DNA of 64,000 nucleotides from Leptidea sinapis (GCF_905404315.1 NC_066282.1:9572501-9636500); one strand, 5' to 3'; shown: positions 1-11,554, counted from the first letter of the stretch. Notes: generated by a model not told the origin, from the letters alone. Made by a program: numbers and translations.

Positions 1-300
1 AATTGAAAAATAACTTGATTCTCGTACAAATTAATTTCTCGTATCTCGTATCGATTCTCAGATTGAAAAATAAGTTGTTAATATTTACATTATCTATACT
101 GAGGAAATATATATTCCTATAATTATTTAAGATTGTTTTGCTTGGTTTTAATTTTATGGGAGATGTGCTAAGACAGTGGCCGAAACGTACATTTTTGGCT
201 GCACAATCCTATATTTGTGAACAGTGGTTGGTTGCAAACAACACGAATGAAATAAAAAAGTTTATTATAAATGGAGTAATATTATTCAATTGACAATTAG

Positions 301-633
301 ATATTACACAAATAAAACTGAAAACAAAATTTTATCAACGATGCGGGACTCGAACCCTCGACCTCTCGCGTTCCGTGCGTGCGCTCTTTCCAACTGAGCG
401 TTCGAGTGACGTATCGTATATACAATCTAGAATGCTTTGTTCAACTCTCAGGTTGTGGCTTCATCTACAGGATCTACTTTACAGTTGATAACCTGCTCAA
501 CCCCAATATAATATATGCAATCATATTAGGAAATTGACTTGAGATGTCGCTTTTGAAAATCTAAACAATTTGTTATGTTTTAAAGTGATAACCATCACTT
601 CTGGGATCAATTACACAAATAAAACTGAAAACA
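301..633 (-). repeat. tRNA-derived repetitive element, copy 1
   Basis: On the minus strand this holds a tRNA-like head with a B-box-like GGGTTCGAGTCCCGC (about 345-360) and a degraded A box. A tRNA-unrelated body follows, shared with copies near 25.5, 47.6 and 51.7 kb. The 24-base string beginning attacacaaataaaactg occurs exactly at 303-326 and again at 610-633, so the copy is bounded by direct repeats of its own tail. The tRNA part is too damaged to be a working tRNA gene. It is most likely a SINE or a tandem remnant of one. Confidence 0.75.
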
Positions 634-1140
634 TATTATTTATTAATTAGATATTCTTAAAATTGTAAATTTTGAATTGCATAAAAAAATTAAATAAAAA
701 GTCAACAATTTCTATGTAATTTGTAAGTAAGTAAACTTGCGAAATTCCCAATAAAATCGGTATATTAGAATCATCAATTTTTTTGAAATTGGCATTCTTG
801 AATTTTGAAATTGAAATTAGATCGTTAATTTGATACATTTCACTACTTATAACACTTACAATTTGTTTATATGTGTAAATATAATATTGTTTCAACGGTA
901 ACGAGATTGTACAATAACTACACAATACTATTTTGAATATAATTTATTACAGAAATCGAATAGTATTGTTACGGAAAACTTTTGCAAGATTGATACTGTT
1001 GGTTATCAAAAAAATATTGCACTTTGATTTATATTCCGATGGAAAACGACGCGTTCGGAATGAAATGTGAAAAATGTATTTAGCAATCTCGTTCGCTAAC
1101 TGGAGAACGATGACAGCCTACAAACGATGACTTAATTACT
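634..1140. other. AT-rich stretch, nothing recognised
   Basis: Short AT-rich frames only (for example 647-925 on the minus strand, rich in I, N, F and K). No domain, repeat or RNA gene recognised. Confidence 0.5.
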
Positions 1141-1595
1141 TTGGTGCAACCAATAACGTTCTATACATATGGACATATCATTCGCATTCTGATAACGGAA
1201 CGGCAAAAGTGAAGTGAGTAACTTAAACACAATGTAAGCACACTTTTCTCCTTAGTCGAGTGTCGATTGGTGTGCAAAATGCGGAAGTAATTTAGTAAAA
1301 CGAGTATTTTTTCATTAAATATGGTACAATATTATTGACAAGCCCCCAGACATGACCCGCTTGTCAGAATGGGACAATCGGGTTCTAAATTCAAAATACG
1401 CAGCTGAAACTGAAATAGTGTTTACATTGCTGCCTATTGACCAATAATATTTTAAACAACTGAGTAAACGCAGAAATGTATAGACACAGCTGTCGAAGGT
1501 TATTATGGTGTCATTTGTGGCATGTGCCATATTTCAGTTTTGATTTTGTATGAGGTGCATTGTCTATATGTATAGAACGTCATTGGGTGCAACGA
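1141..1595. mobile_element. TIR element family T1, copy 1 (non-autonomous)
   Basis: Left end 1141-1175 and right end 1561-1595 are inverted repeats of 35 bases agreeing at 30 positions; both contain acgttctatacatat. The interior has no transposase frame. It shares segments with 20633-20952 (gtaagcacacttttctcc, gtttacattgctgc, attttaaacaactg). Structure fits a MITE-like DNA transposon. I could not settle the target-site duplication or the superfamily. Confidence 0.65.
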
Positions 1596-2050
1596 AATAA
1601 TATAGACACGAGACATATTGGCAACACTAAAGTGATGGAACTGTTCCTCTATGTTATTGTTCTCATATTTCTTTTTAAATTCCACTAGGTCTGTATTAAT
1701 TATTCTTTACTATTGTTACACATTAGCTTGAAATTACTTATTTTGTTAAAGGTTCCTTTTTTAATGTTAAATATTTCGACCTAATATGTCCTGCACTGTA
1801 ATTGTGTTGCTAATAAAGTCTATTTTTACTATATTATATATTCATAAAACAACCAATAAAAGTGTTTCACACAATTACAATGATACGTTGAAATGATGTA
1901 AAATAGATGGCGTTATTAAAATAATAAGAAACAATTATAGTTTAGTAAATCACTTTTTATTTTTTTTACGGAGGTCAAATAATGTTCCGTAATTACCGCA
2001 TACTTTACATAACTCGAAAATATGTAAAGATTAGCTTATATCCATTTATT
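1596..2050. other. No feature recognised
   Basis: AT-rich sequence with homopolymer runs. Nothing recognised. Confidence 0.5.
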
Positions 2051-2462
2051 GCCACACCCTAGTATCAGCTCGATCCATTTGACCGCGTGCAACACAGAGC
2101 AGCTCAGATTGTCGGGAGCCAGTGCTCTGTGACCGGCCGGATCACTTGGCGTTGCGTAGAGACGTCGCTTCATTGTGTGTTTTCTACCGCATTTATCAAG
2201 GGGGGTGTATCGAAGAGCTGTTTCACCTGATTCCTGCCGCCGGATTCCACCTTCACACGACACGCCACAAATAAGAATAATATCATCCCCACCATCTGGA
2301 TGTGTGGCGGTCCACAGTGCGGTTTTCAAGGAGTTTTCTTCCACGTACTACAAAGCTGTGGAATGAGCTTCCTTGTGCGGTGTAAAAGGGGCAATACGAT
2401 ATGTGACACTTAAAAAAAGCGCGAACACCTTCCTTAAACGCCAGCAACGCTCCTGTGATTCT
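2051..2462 (+). pseudogene. Jockey-like LINE fragment (family C, copy 1), C-terminal RT end
   Basis: The DNA matches the better preserved family C copy at 19698-20480 over the region encoding LDPFDRVQRRAAR through the WNELPCAVF segment. Here the frame is broken: frames change several times and segments are missing relative to that copy (for example after the block near 2200 and at the tttcaaggag segment). Only the 3' part of the RT-bearing ORF2 remains. A 5'-truncated, dead LINE insertion is the best explanation. Confidence 0.8.
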
Positions 2463-2955
2463 GAATGAAATCATAGTAGAAATTACGCATTCGAAAAGTA
2501 CGCTTCAAAGAAAATATAATTACGAATATTCAGTTAAATTCAGAACATCTGAAAGTCTGGCAGAGTTGCTCGCTCAAGTCCCAAAATAAGTTATTTAAAG
2601 TCTATATATAAATGTTTAGAAAGTTTGAAGTTGGTTCGCAGTAAATGCAAGCTAATTTAAAATCACTCAAGGGTGCCGGGTAGAGGTTATTATCAGTACA
2701 AATCACGATAGCATGTTTAGCGAAAGCGCTATCTTGGCCGGCGCCCAGACTAGTTGGCAAAGAAACACGCCTTATACGACCAGAAGCGCTGCCGTTCGCT
2801 CGAATATTATCTGACGAAAAAAGAATTGAATTGCTCATGATTTCATTTTGATATCTTCTTTGTGAATATACAAGTTGTGTTGTATTTGTAGTTGAAATGA
2901 AAAGATCATTACTTTTGTTATCACTAAAGTTGAGGTTATATCATGTCGAAGTGAT
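2463..2955. other. No feature recognised
   Basis: Mixed-composition sequence with a short minus frame at 2602-2838. I see no family signature. Confidence 0.45.
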
Positions 2956-3497
2956 GTGATAACCAAATTTTCTCTGGGTGTTACTTCTAGCATTATTCCA
3001 CGACAGGGGAATGTCTGTTCTTGGCACCTGTGTATCCTAGTCCGGCGCGTAGACTACTGTGAACATCTGCAAATCTACGAATGTTCGTATAGGTTCCGTT
3101 GTCTAAATTTAGAGACTGATCATATCTTTGACCATATCCAAAGGATTAAAGCTTACGTGGAAGAGAAAATATTCACCGCTGAGACAGTGATTCTTGGTGA
3201 TTTCATCGTCATTTTTGTGGTCTGTCACGAGTGTTTACATCGACAAAGCAAATCTCTGATGCACATGATCATACAAATTCATTGTTTTACATTCTGTTGG
3301 CCTCTCCTCTGATTTGCCGAATCATCTGTTCTGTGTTTGATTGTGATCTTGGTGACCACGCTGTTTTGTTTGCCACCGCGTGTGTCACTATAGGTTGGCA
3401 TATTGAAATCATATGCGGTCTTTTATTGCAATCTACCCTTCGTGGTAGATTTGATTTTATTGCCGGCAAATTTAGATCGCTTGTTACTTTGTTGTAG
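2956..3497 (+). pseudogene. Possible LINE endonuclease-domain remnant
   Basis: The plus frame 2956-3312 contains LETDHIFDHIQRIKAYVEEK followed by TAETVILGDF. The ILGDF string with an upstream amphipathic helix resembles the core of the apurinic-type endonuclease of jockey/R1-like LINEs, where ILGDFN is the usual motif; here the N is replaced by I. Coding resemblance continues weakly in another frame (3231-3497), suggesting a frameshift. No catalytic histidine block is visible. It could be chance, but the composition is less AT-rich and more protein-like than the flanks. Confidence 0.4.
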
Positions 3498-3569
3498 AAA
3501 TGGTGTACCAGAGTATGAAACTTTTCATTCTATTACCTTCGCCTTTCGGTGGAAGGTCTCATACTTGTG

Positions 3570-4180
3570 TCAAAGTCAAAAAAATCTTTATTCACTATAA
3601 ACTTTATAAGTTATTTAGTGCAAGTCAGGATACAATAGCATTGGGTTACAATAGCATTACAATAGCATTCAGTTACAATAGCATTCGATTGAGTATAACA
3701 AAATTCATTAACAAAACTTAAAACATTAATTCCAACTATCTTTATCATTCAAATAATCTTTCACATTATAAGAGGCCTTAGATGTTAATTTATTTTTTAA
3801 GATACATTTAATTTTTTTAAAATGTAATATTTTAATTTCATTTGGGAGTTTATTATAAAATATAACACAATCCACTTTAAAAGATTTAGCAATTTTACGG
3901 AGCCTAGTAGATGGAATTGCGAGTTTATGTTTGTTTCGAGTATATCGATCGCATAGTAGCTCAGGCGGGAAATCGGAGTGCTATAATGCTTGGGTCAAAG
4001 CGGTGGCGTCTTCAATTATTCTAAACATCGGCGAAATAAAAGAAACCTGATCAGTTACCAAATTGCGCATCTTCCTTCGAGAACTAATTCCTTCTGACAA
4101 CTCGCCAAGTGGGTTCGACGAAACATTTTACAGCCTGCCATTCCGTCAAGTTCATGTCAAAATTGGCCTCTAAAATTGTT
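3570..4180 (-). pseudogene. LINE fragment (family A, copy 1): RT C-terminus and 3' tail
   Basis: Read on the minus strand, a frame from 4127 down to the stop at 3726-3728 is interrupted only by one TAG (3981-3983). It encodes RKMRNLVTDQVSF, then PPELLCDRYTRNKHKL, then FYNKLPNEIK and finally a VKDYLNDKDSWN end. The FYNKLPNEIK and YLND ends are typical of the C-terminus of insect non-LTR RT proteins. Downstream on the same strand lies a 3' region ending in the tail whose complement is tcaaaaaaatctttattca (about 3573-3592). Copies of this tail occur at 11.56 and 23.4 kb. The element is 5'-truncated and inactive. Confidence 0.75.
3632..3685. repeat. Short tandem expansion of acaatagcatt inside family A 3' region
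   Basis: The 11-base unit acaatagcatt occurs four times (3632, 3648, 3659, 3675), separated by 0-5 bases. The homologous position in the 23.4-kb copy has one unit. Confidence 0.8.
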
Positions 4181-4497
4181 GGTGTGCTCAGCAAGGGGCG
4201 ACAGTACTTAATTTTAAACGGCGTGAAAGCTCCATAAGGTGCAAATTTAGACTCATGTGGAAATTTCCAGCAATTTTCAATTTAAGTGCATTAAACTCAA
4301 ATTGCCTTACCTCTCCGTCGTTGTGTAGATATGTGGAGGGCTTTCTGCATCTTCTAATACAAATATCACGGGGATTGATTGGAGGAATTGTTCAATTACC
4401 ATTAAAATTATAATAAGCAGAATCATTACGTTACAAATATATCAGTTCAAATTGCAAAGTTTCACCTGCATCATGTTAATGTTTGGCATTCGACAAC

Positions 4498-4548
4498 CTC
4501 ATCATCATCATCATCAGCCGGATGACGTCCACTGCTGGACACAGGCCT
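4498..4548 (-). repeat. 3' end of an RTE-like LINE with (CAT)n tail
   Basis: A (cat)n run at 4499-4517 is followed by gacgtccactgctggaca. The same string occurs at about 32570. On the minus strand it would be the very end of a LINE ORF followed by a GAT-repeat tail, a pattern common in insect RTE-like elements. Only the last about 50 bases remain. Confidence 0.6.
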
Positions 4549-4999
4549 CGATAACCTCGCTTTTTGCAAATTATTTCTTTGTACAGATACTTAGAGGAAT
4601 TATATGCAGCCTGTAAGGATTCAGTTTCTTCCAGATTAGGGCATACTCTCACCTTAAAGGCCGGCAACGCCTCCTTTGACTTCTTCCAGCAGTGGTCTAG
4701 CAGAAGTCCATGGACGGCTGGTTTTTCAGTCAACTCAGCGGGAATATCAATAGTTTCGATATGGAACCTTTGCTACTGAGATTTAATATACATAATCGGC
4801 TTTTCCTTTGTTATCATTTTCAATTCTCTTATACCATATTATTATTTTGCCATGTATCTAAAAAAGATCCGATTACGTGGGATAATTCACAAATATCTCC
4901 TACTGGTTATTTCCTTGTGAATTACTTAATACGTTTTGCTGTGTTAACCCATACGTGTGGGGTATCTATGGATAGGTCTTCAAAAATGATATTATTGAG

Positions 5000-5205
5000 G
5001 TTTCTAAAATCATTTTTTTTTCTAAACTGAATAGTTTGCGCGACAGACACTTCCCAAGTGGTAAAATGTGTCCTCCCCTGTAACTTTTAAAATAAGAGAA
5101 TGATAATACTGAAAAAAATATATGATTTAAATTACCAAGCAAACTTCCACCGAAAATTGGTTTGAACGAGATCTAATAAGTAGTTTTTTTTTAATACGTA
5201 TAAAT
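5000..5205 (-). repeat. Interspersed repeat family P, copy 2
   Basis: Inverse copy of part of 52131-52445. Shared blocks include ctaaactgaatagtttgcgc (its complement lies near 52420), the aagtggtaaaatgtgt block, and the aacttccaccgaaaattgg block. Class unknown. No coding frame. Confidence 0.65.
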
Positions 5206-6185
5206 GATGAGAGCTCATTTGCACTGTATGATTTCGAGCAAAGATTATTTTTCCATTTAAATAATTTAATATCATTATCCTTTCTACATAACTTTTACAC
5301 TATGTTACTTGCTCCTACGGAACCTTCATGGGCGATTCCGACTCGCACTTCTAAGAGGATTATTTTTAAGTATTTTTCAATTTTAATCCAGGTAGATAAA
5401 TATTGTTGTGAATTGCAATGCTGTATGTATAGGCGTGTCGAATATTCTTACAAGCACACGCCTTGTCAAAACTTCCGAGCATTGACGAAAATGGGAGAGG
5501 ATTTGTGTAAGCACAAAATGTATTTCGTTCCGAATGTGCTTTGGAAGTGTTCAACGTTTCGATTCGACGGCAGTATAATGGTGAGCTACATTCAATGGTT
5601 CAAAACGAAAGTGATGTTGAATATTATGCATTTTCTTTGCTGTAAGCGGGAATGTTGAATAGAAATATTATGTTGAAATTGTAGAATTCCAATTTTAAGA
5701 AAATTGAATCGTGTTAACGTGGCGAGACTATGGGTTCTGTATTAGAATCTGTTAATGACGATGATTTAAATGTGAAATGTTTGTCCTTGGCAAGTACATT
5801 AATAAAGACACAAAAATATAATTTCAGGAAAGTGTTATTATTAAACTATTAGGTATAATACACAAACTAAAGGCTCTCACTATAATTTTACTTAAATTTT
5901 GTGACAGATATTACTGCTATGGCTGAAATACAAATTCTACTTATAATATATTTTTTGTATATCTATCTTTATATCTTTATGCCTGTTTAAAACTCAATGA
6001 CTTGCCCGATAATAATGAAAATAAAGTGACAACATAAAATTGCGATAACGTAAGTATATGTGTTATCAAAAAACTAAATGATGTTTTGATCAGACTAGGT
6101 CAGTGGCTTGATGGAAGCACTGCAAGCATACCGAAATTGATTCTCAGGTTTTGATTCTCGGTTTTTTCAAATTGGTATTGAATTT
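5206..6185. other. Unassigned; one 118-codon plus frame at 5302-5658
   Basis: The frame 5302-5658 is cysteine- and lysine-rich with no recognised domain, no signal peptide and no splice-supported neighbours. I regard it as chance or very decayed. The rest is AT-rich and unassigned. Confidence 0.4.
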
Positions 6186-6204
6186 ATACGCGATTACATT
6201 ATTG

Positions 6205-6385
6205 GACTTTTAGTAGGGATCCCTATTTTTTTTGAAAATGTTATGTACCCTATATCAACCGGGGATAATGTAGCTTCCAAACAGTGAAAGAATTATTCAA
6301 ATCGGTTCAGTAGTTGCGGAGCCTATTCAATACAAACAAACAAATAATCAAATCTTTCCTCTTTATAATATTAGTATAGATGATG
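6205..6385 (+). repeat. 3' part of a LINE/Helitron-like short repeat
   Basis: Contains aaatcggttcagtagttg and ends with ttataatattagtatagat, a terminal pattern often seen in repeated insect elements and resembling the segment ending near 24870 (atttataatattaatagga). No coding sequence. Confidence 0.45.
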
Positions 6386-6504
6386 TTCTTAGTAGCAGGA
6401 GAGTTTAATATATAGGAATGGTCATGCTTCCAACGTGGAAACTTGAAAAATGGCTTGCTTAGCCTTTCTCGTAAATACAAGTGAAGCTAAAATCGATATC
6501 GTCC

Positions 6505-6725
6505 AGCAGATTACATAGAGCTTAGCTTAGGCTAGACCATAGCGTATAGACGACCTGAGAGCCCGATAATGTATTGCTAACTTTGATTTCTCAATAGCCT
6601 TAGCTAGTGGCTAGATAATTTAATAATCAAAATACTAAGGATCTAATTCCAAGCGAGGCTGACTGTGTATGATTACCAATCAAAATCGGTTACAGTAACA
6701 ATAGATTCGGTTTCCTTTTCTATCT
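6505..6725 (+). repeat. Interspersed repeat family R, copy 1
   Basis: Similar to 22550-22778 and inversely to 59975-60160. Shared blocks: ttagctagtgg, the gccaagcgtggctg block (here ccaagcgaggctgactg), and aaatcggttacagtaacaat. Class unknown. Confidence 0.6.
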
Positions 6726-6892
6726 TGCTACAAACAGAAATAGAAACATATTTATTTACAATACGGCAACAATAACATAACATATTGCAAAAACAATTGG
6801 TAAACGCCATGAAGCTACATCAATTCGTAAAGGGGCCCTTTTTTTAAATCATATAGAAACTTAGCCTATTTAATATTATATTTTAATACAAT

Positions 6893-7209
6893 TTCGTGTC
6901 ATCAGTAAATAAAATTATATCCGCGAGTTTCTCTACCATAAATCGATTGTTAATATAGACTAAAAACAGAAACGGGCCAAGGAACGCGCCCTGCGGCACG
7001 CATATCTCTACATCGGAGACTTATGATTGTACACAGCAAATGTTTACAAACTGTTTACGGCTGTTTAAGTAAGAAATCATTAATTTTAAATTGTTGCAAA
7101 GATCATAAAACTATAGCTTAAGTAAAAGGATACTAAAATCTACGCAATCAAAAGCCTTCGAAAGGTTACAGAAAATAGCTATTGCATCATGGGAGTCCTT
7201 GCTGTACAT
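6893..7209 (-). pseudogene. Non-LTR reverse transcriptase remnant
   Basis: Minus-strand translation gives IFCNLSKAFDCVD (RT motif A), then SYLNSRKQF, then CVPQGAFLGPFLFLVYIN (motif B region) and LFTDDTKL in place of the usual FADD motif C. At least two in-frame stops and one shift interrupt it (a TAG after LLLKL and a TAA before VSDVE). The order and spacing of A, B and C motifs are those of a LINE RT palm domain. The catalytic box reads FTDD rather than FADD. The protein cannot be made. It is a different subfamily from family C. Confidence 0.8.
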
Positions 7210-7754
7210 TTGTTAGAGATTTTCTACTCTCTTATGCGCCTTTTTTATCTATACGTTAGTATATTTTAATTTGGGACTAGACACATGTCGGTTGGATCTT
7301 TATTAACACATAGGAAGGTATCACAATCAACAAGTCCCTCCATACAAAATATGATTCTATTATACATTAGAAGGTAACATTCAAGAGTGTCAAAAACATC
7401 CGTCCGACTTCAATAATAGTTTTTTGTTTATGATGAACACGGTGAGCAACAATACAATTTCAACTAACACAGATATATTTTAGTGTTTCTTTAAGTATAG
7501 GTAAACAAATCGAAGTTAAATTTTGTAACGGTCATAAACAGAGCATTACATTACATTTCGGCACATTAAAATTAAATCATTATATAATTAGAAACAATAT
7601 TGAATATTACAAAAATTAATAAATCGAGCAGTATTAAAACAACTTATCTCTTTTACAATTTAAATTGTGCAATACTAACTTTATACATTTTAAATTACTT
7701 GACATTATGCGAAATAAATTATATATGGGCTAGGAGAAAAGTTACACCCATTCA
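7210..7754. other. No feature recognised
   Basis: AT-rich. The part next to 7209 may contain further decayed RT sequence but I cannot read a frame. The plus frame 7600-7788 is low-complexity. Confidence 0.4.
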
Positions 7755-7925
7755 AATTCATATTTTTTTAATTAAAATAGGATTTTAAGCCACATACTGA
7801 ACGTTAAAAACTACCACCAATTCGAAAAAATATGCGTCAGCTTGAGAAGAACGTCGCAAGAAACTCAGTGGGCTTCTATTGTTTTTTTTTTCATAAAATT
7901 CATCACAATATAATAATCGCACAAT
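7755..7925 (-). repeat. LINE family B 3' UTR and tail, copy 1
   Basis: Reverse orientation: an attcaaattcat tail, then aactaccaccaattcg and gcaagaaactcagtgggc, matching in complement the tail at 41610-41760 (gcccgctgagtttcttgc). No ORF remains. Confidence 0.7.
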
Positions 7926-8847
7926 AAAAGAATATATAATATTTAGATAACACCTTCACCGTAGATTGGTTTGGTAATTTACTGGCCAAGTTCAACGAAC
8001 GAAGTCGGGTTTTAGTGAAATACAAAATTAAATTAACATTTCAATAATTTCACTTGTTAATTTAATTATAATGTTGAAAACGTTTCAAAACGAGTAATGA
8101 TGCGAAAATCGTGTTAAAGTTCGCTTGTAGGTCCGTGTGTCGTTTCCGGCATTACGACACTTAATATGATTTTAATGAAACTTGGCACAACCCATGCCGA
8201 CTACCTTCCAGCGTTAAGCATTTCTTTAAAATGCTCTTTGAATTTTTAATATTGTTAATGTGAGATCTAGGTCACAGTTCAGAGTTATAAAACATCAAAC
8301 GTTAGCTCTTATGATTCGCATAAATGCTATTGAAAGGTATTTAATTGAGATTATTATGTTAAAACTTGGCATACACTAATACTTCGTTCAAGTTTAAAGT
8401 GAATTGATAAAAAAAAATGTCAATCGCGGAACTGGAAGTCAGGAGTGAAATCTTCTTAGCTTCATAAACTTGTAAATATTATTAGTATTTTTGGTTTGTT
8501 AAAAATATTAAAAAAAAATATTTGAAATATTACATAATACAGTATTTTTTTGTGAAACTTCTTTAAAATCGTTGTGATTTGGAACTCGGTGAAACGAAAA
8601 AGCGAGACGATAGAAAGAAATGAAAGACTCAAACAGGTGTACGAAAATGTGTAGGATTTAGTTGACGAGAGAATGAGACAAACACATAAATTCATAAGAT
8701 TTACCGAGGGAGAAAATGAGATAGGAAGCCTTGTACAGTGTTAAGGTACCAGGCGATCATAGCTGAAGAAGAGATTGTCTGTGAACTGTAAAGGCTTTTC
8801 ATAATTTTTATAATATAATTCTTCATTAATTTTGAAGGTTTCACTTC
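7926..8847. other. No feature recognised
   Basis: AT-rich. A minus frame at 8462-8695 is phenylalanine- and serine-rich and probably chance. Confidence 0.45.
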
Positions 8848-10134
8848 TAGCACTTTTTTTTTTGGAAAAGGAGAACAAACGAGCGTACGGGTCACTTGAT
8901 GTTAAGTGATCACCGCTGCCCACATTCTCTTGCAACACCAGAGGAATCATAAGAGCGTTGCCAGCCTTTAAGGAAGGTGTACGGGCTTTTTTTGAAGGTA
9001 CCCATGTCGTATCGTCCCGGAAACACCGCACAAGGAAACTCATTCCACAGCTTTGTAGTACGAGGGAGAAAGCTACTTGAAAACCGCACTATGGAGGACC
9101 GCCACACATCCAGATGGTGAGGATGATATCCTAAGTTGTGGCGTGTCGTGCGAAGGTGTAATTAGGTTAAACAGCTCTACAGAAAACTCCCCGTAATAAA
9201 TGCCGTAGAAGACACACAATGAAGCGACGTCTCTACGCAACGCCAAGTGATCCAGCCATTCACAGAGCACTGGGTCTCTGGGCACTCTGCGTTGCACGCG
9301 GTCAAATGGAGCGAGCTGATACTGGGGTGCGCCAGACCAGAGATGACAGCAATACTTCATCTGTGGTCGGACATGAGCTTTCTAGAGCACTAGAATGTGG
9401 GCCGGCTTGAAGTATTGTCATGCTCTATTGATGACGCCCAGCTTCTTTGAAGCCAATTTGCCTTTGCCCTCCAGATGGCCACGGAATTGGCAATCGCTCG
9501 AGATTTCGAGACCCAGTATTCCGATACTAGGCGAGGCTTTAAGGGGGAAGTGTTGTCGAAGAGCGGTGATACGACAAATGGGGGTTTTTAGTGGTAAACG
9601 CGCAAACTTGAGTTTTCTGAGGGTTAAATTGGACAACCTTCTCGAGAGAGAACTCGAGAGAAGACACAAGTTTCTCCCGGCACTGGTCGACGATTTCCCG
9701 AGAGAGACGTGCATGGCCCATGTATACGGCATCACCAGTGCTGTCATCTGCATAGCAATGAATGTATCATTGATATGCAGAAGAAACAGCGTAGGAGATA
9801 GCACACAGCCTTGGGGTACTCCAGCGTTCACGGGCTTGGAATTCGAGCAATGACCGTCAACAACGACCTGTATGCTGCGCCCACTGAGGAAGCTGGACGC
9901 CCACTTGCATAAACTCTCGGGATGCCCAAATGATGGAAGTATTGAGAGGAGCGCCTTGTGCCATACACGATCCAAGGCCTTCGCTATATCCAGGATAACT
10001 GCCAGGCCTTCCCCCTTGCTTTCAATAGCCGCCGCCCATCTATGTATTAGGTTATATCCAGGATAACTGCCAGGCCTTCCCCCTTGCTTTCAATAGCCGC
10101 CACCCATCTATGTATTAGGTCTACCAGAAGATCG
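8848..10134 (-). pseudogene. Jockey-like LINE fragment (family C, copy 2) with RT domain
   Basis: Longest family C copy, minus strand, 5'-truncated, with the poly(T) that marks its 3' A-tail near 8850-8860. In order it encodes the RT motif A region AKAFDRVWHKALLS, motif B GVPQGCVLSPTLF (within 9418-9975), the catalytic YADD at 9743-9754 in a different frame, then the C-terminal RHLEGK/SKKLGVINRA-type segment and the WNEFPCAVFPGRYDMG end. Frameshifts separate motif B from YADD and break the region near 9560. A 68-bp tandem duplication (9985-10120) disrupts the sequence upstream of motif A. The element once coded for RNA-templated DNA synthesis at the target site; this copy is dead. Confidence 0.9.
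9985..10120. repeat. 68-bp tandem duplication inside the LINE
   Basis: Two adjacent copies, 9985-10052 and 10053-10120, differ at one base (gccgcccatc versus gccacccatc). Length 68 is not a multiple of three, so the duplication itself shifts the RT frame. Confidence 0.95.
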
Positions 10135-10439
10135 CCAGTCGACCGATCATGGCATGTTTTACATGAACAATAATAGTAACGTGTTAAGCAATAGGGCTCG
10201 GAAAACGCCAGTATAACTCTACAAAATATTTATTTATTACACGTTATAGTGGTGAAAATATACTCTCTACTAGGTACCAATAATACTAAGACTGGTCACA
10301 AATAACATTCTTATAACTTCTGTTATAGGTCCACTTTATCGCTCAGTTACTGAATAAATTAAACTTGGTTGGCTTCTATTTATACAAGTAAGTAAGTAAT
10401 AAGTCTCGAATATTCTTGAACAGTCTAGTTGGAGACAAC

Positions 10440-10665
10440 AAAGATAACACTCTGTTTACAAAAACTAGGTGTGTCAAGGTCAAGGTTCCATTGCGCCGGT
10501 ATCATATATCATATCGGTTATTCTTTTATTTTATCTTTAAAGTCATTTTTTTCGCAAAAAAAAATAGCCTATGTCCTTTTACAAGATGTAGTCTTTGTCT
10601 GTACAAAATTTCATCAAAATCGGCGTTTAGGCGTGAAAGCAACAGCGAAAGACTATCATGAATAG
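10440..10665 (+). repeat. Short interspersed repeat with 'tttcatcaaaatcgg' signature
   Basis: Contains atagcctatgtccttttac and aaatttcatcaaaatcggcg, a combination common in insect non-coding repeats and similar to the end of the 24454-24872 repeat. Plus frames here (10416-10665) are by-products. Confidence 0.45.
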
Positions 10666-11554
10666 TGTTTTATTTGTAATCTTCATTGTATCTCAGAGAT
10701 TCCAATTTAAAGGCCCCAGGCTTAATATTAGTTTTTAGATGGATTGCTCGGAGCGACCGAACTTTTTGTCTTAAAAGTTTACCCTTTGAAATTTCTTTAA
10801 CCCTTCTGACGGCATTCCAGCGTTCACTTTCACAAATACAAAAGTTATTTTTGATTTAAAACTGTTGTATCACAAACTAAAGATTTAAGTCTGCTTTTTC
10901 AACAAAGGATTTTGATTGGAATTATTTTGAATGTGTATTAGGTAACGTTCGAAATATTTTTCGTGTAAGATGCTAATGTTTGGAAGCGCAGAAGCAATTA
11001 ACAAGGCCTACCATGAGGTGAGTGAAATGAAATCCAAACTAATATATTAATATTAAAAATTATTTTGAATATAATCTTGGGAAGGTATGTCCTGTGATCG
11101 ATCTTTGATGACTAAAAGCTGAGGTGACCTCATCACAAAATCTACCTCTTGTAACATTAGAGGAATATCTGGTGCTACCGTTTTAGCGTTCCGAAGTTGA
11201 AATAGAAAAGTTACCAAATTGGAATCCTCCTCAACAAGACAACCGTATTTCAACTCATCAAATCAAATTATCCCATGAGAACAGAAAATAATTTATAATA
11301 AATAACAATGGCTGTAATTGTGTGCGTTCGTTTAATTCAAAATTCTATTCATAAATCGCTGGGCAAACTTGACCTCGCTCCCCTACCCCTCCCGTTCATC
11401 AATCGGGTTACATTGATACTCTCTAATTAATAAGTTAGCACGTAGTATTTTTATATTGTTAGGGAGTAGTATGTTCATAGTCTTAGACAGGATTTACAAA
11501 GGCTAATATTTAACAATTAGGATATTTTCCTGTAGATACAAAAAAACTTACATC
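10666..11554. other. Unassigned; minus frame 11053-11253 looks protein-like
   Basis: The 66-codon minus frame 11053-11253 has balanced composition (for example TVAPDIPLMLQEVDFVMRSP) but I do not recognise it. It could be a TE fragment or a host exon piece; no convincing splice sites were judged. The remainder is AT-rich. Confidence 0.35.

Noticed and set aside
303..633. Small LTR-type element because of exact 24-base direct repeats
   Set aside because: The repeated string is the known tail of the tRNA-derived family and is too short for an LTR; a tandem SINE remnant explains it.
5302..5658. 118-codon plus frame as a host gene
   Set aside because: No domain, signal, splice or composition support; AT-rich surroundings produce such frames by chance.
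9395..9853. 152-codon plus frame
   Set aside because: Antisense shadow of the family C LINE RT; the minus strand carries the RT motifs.
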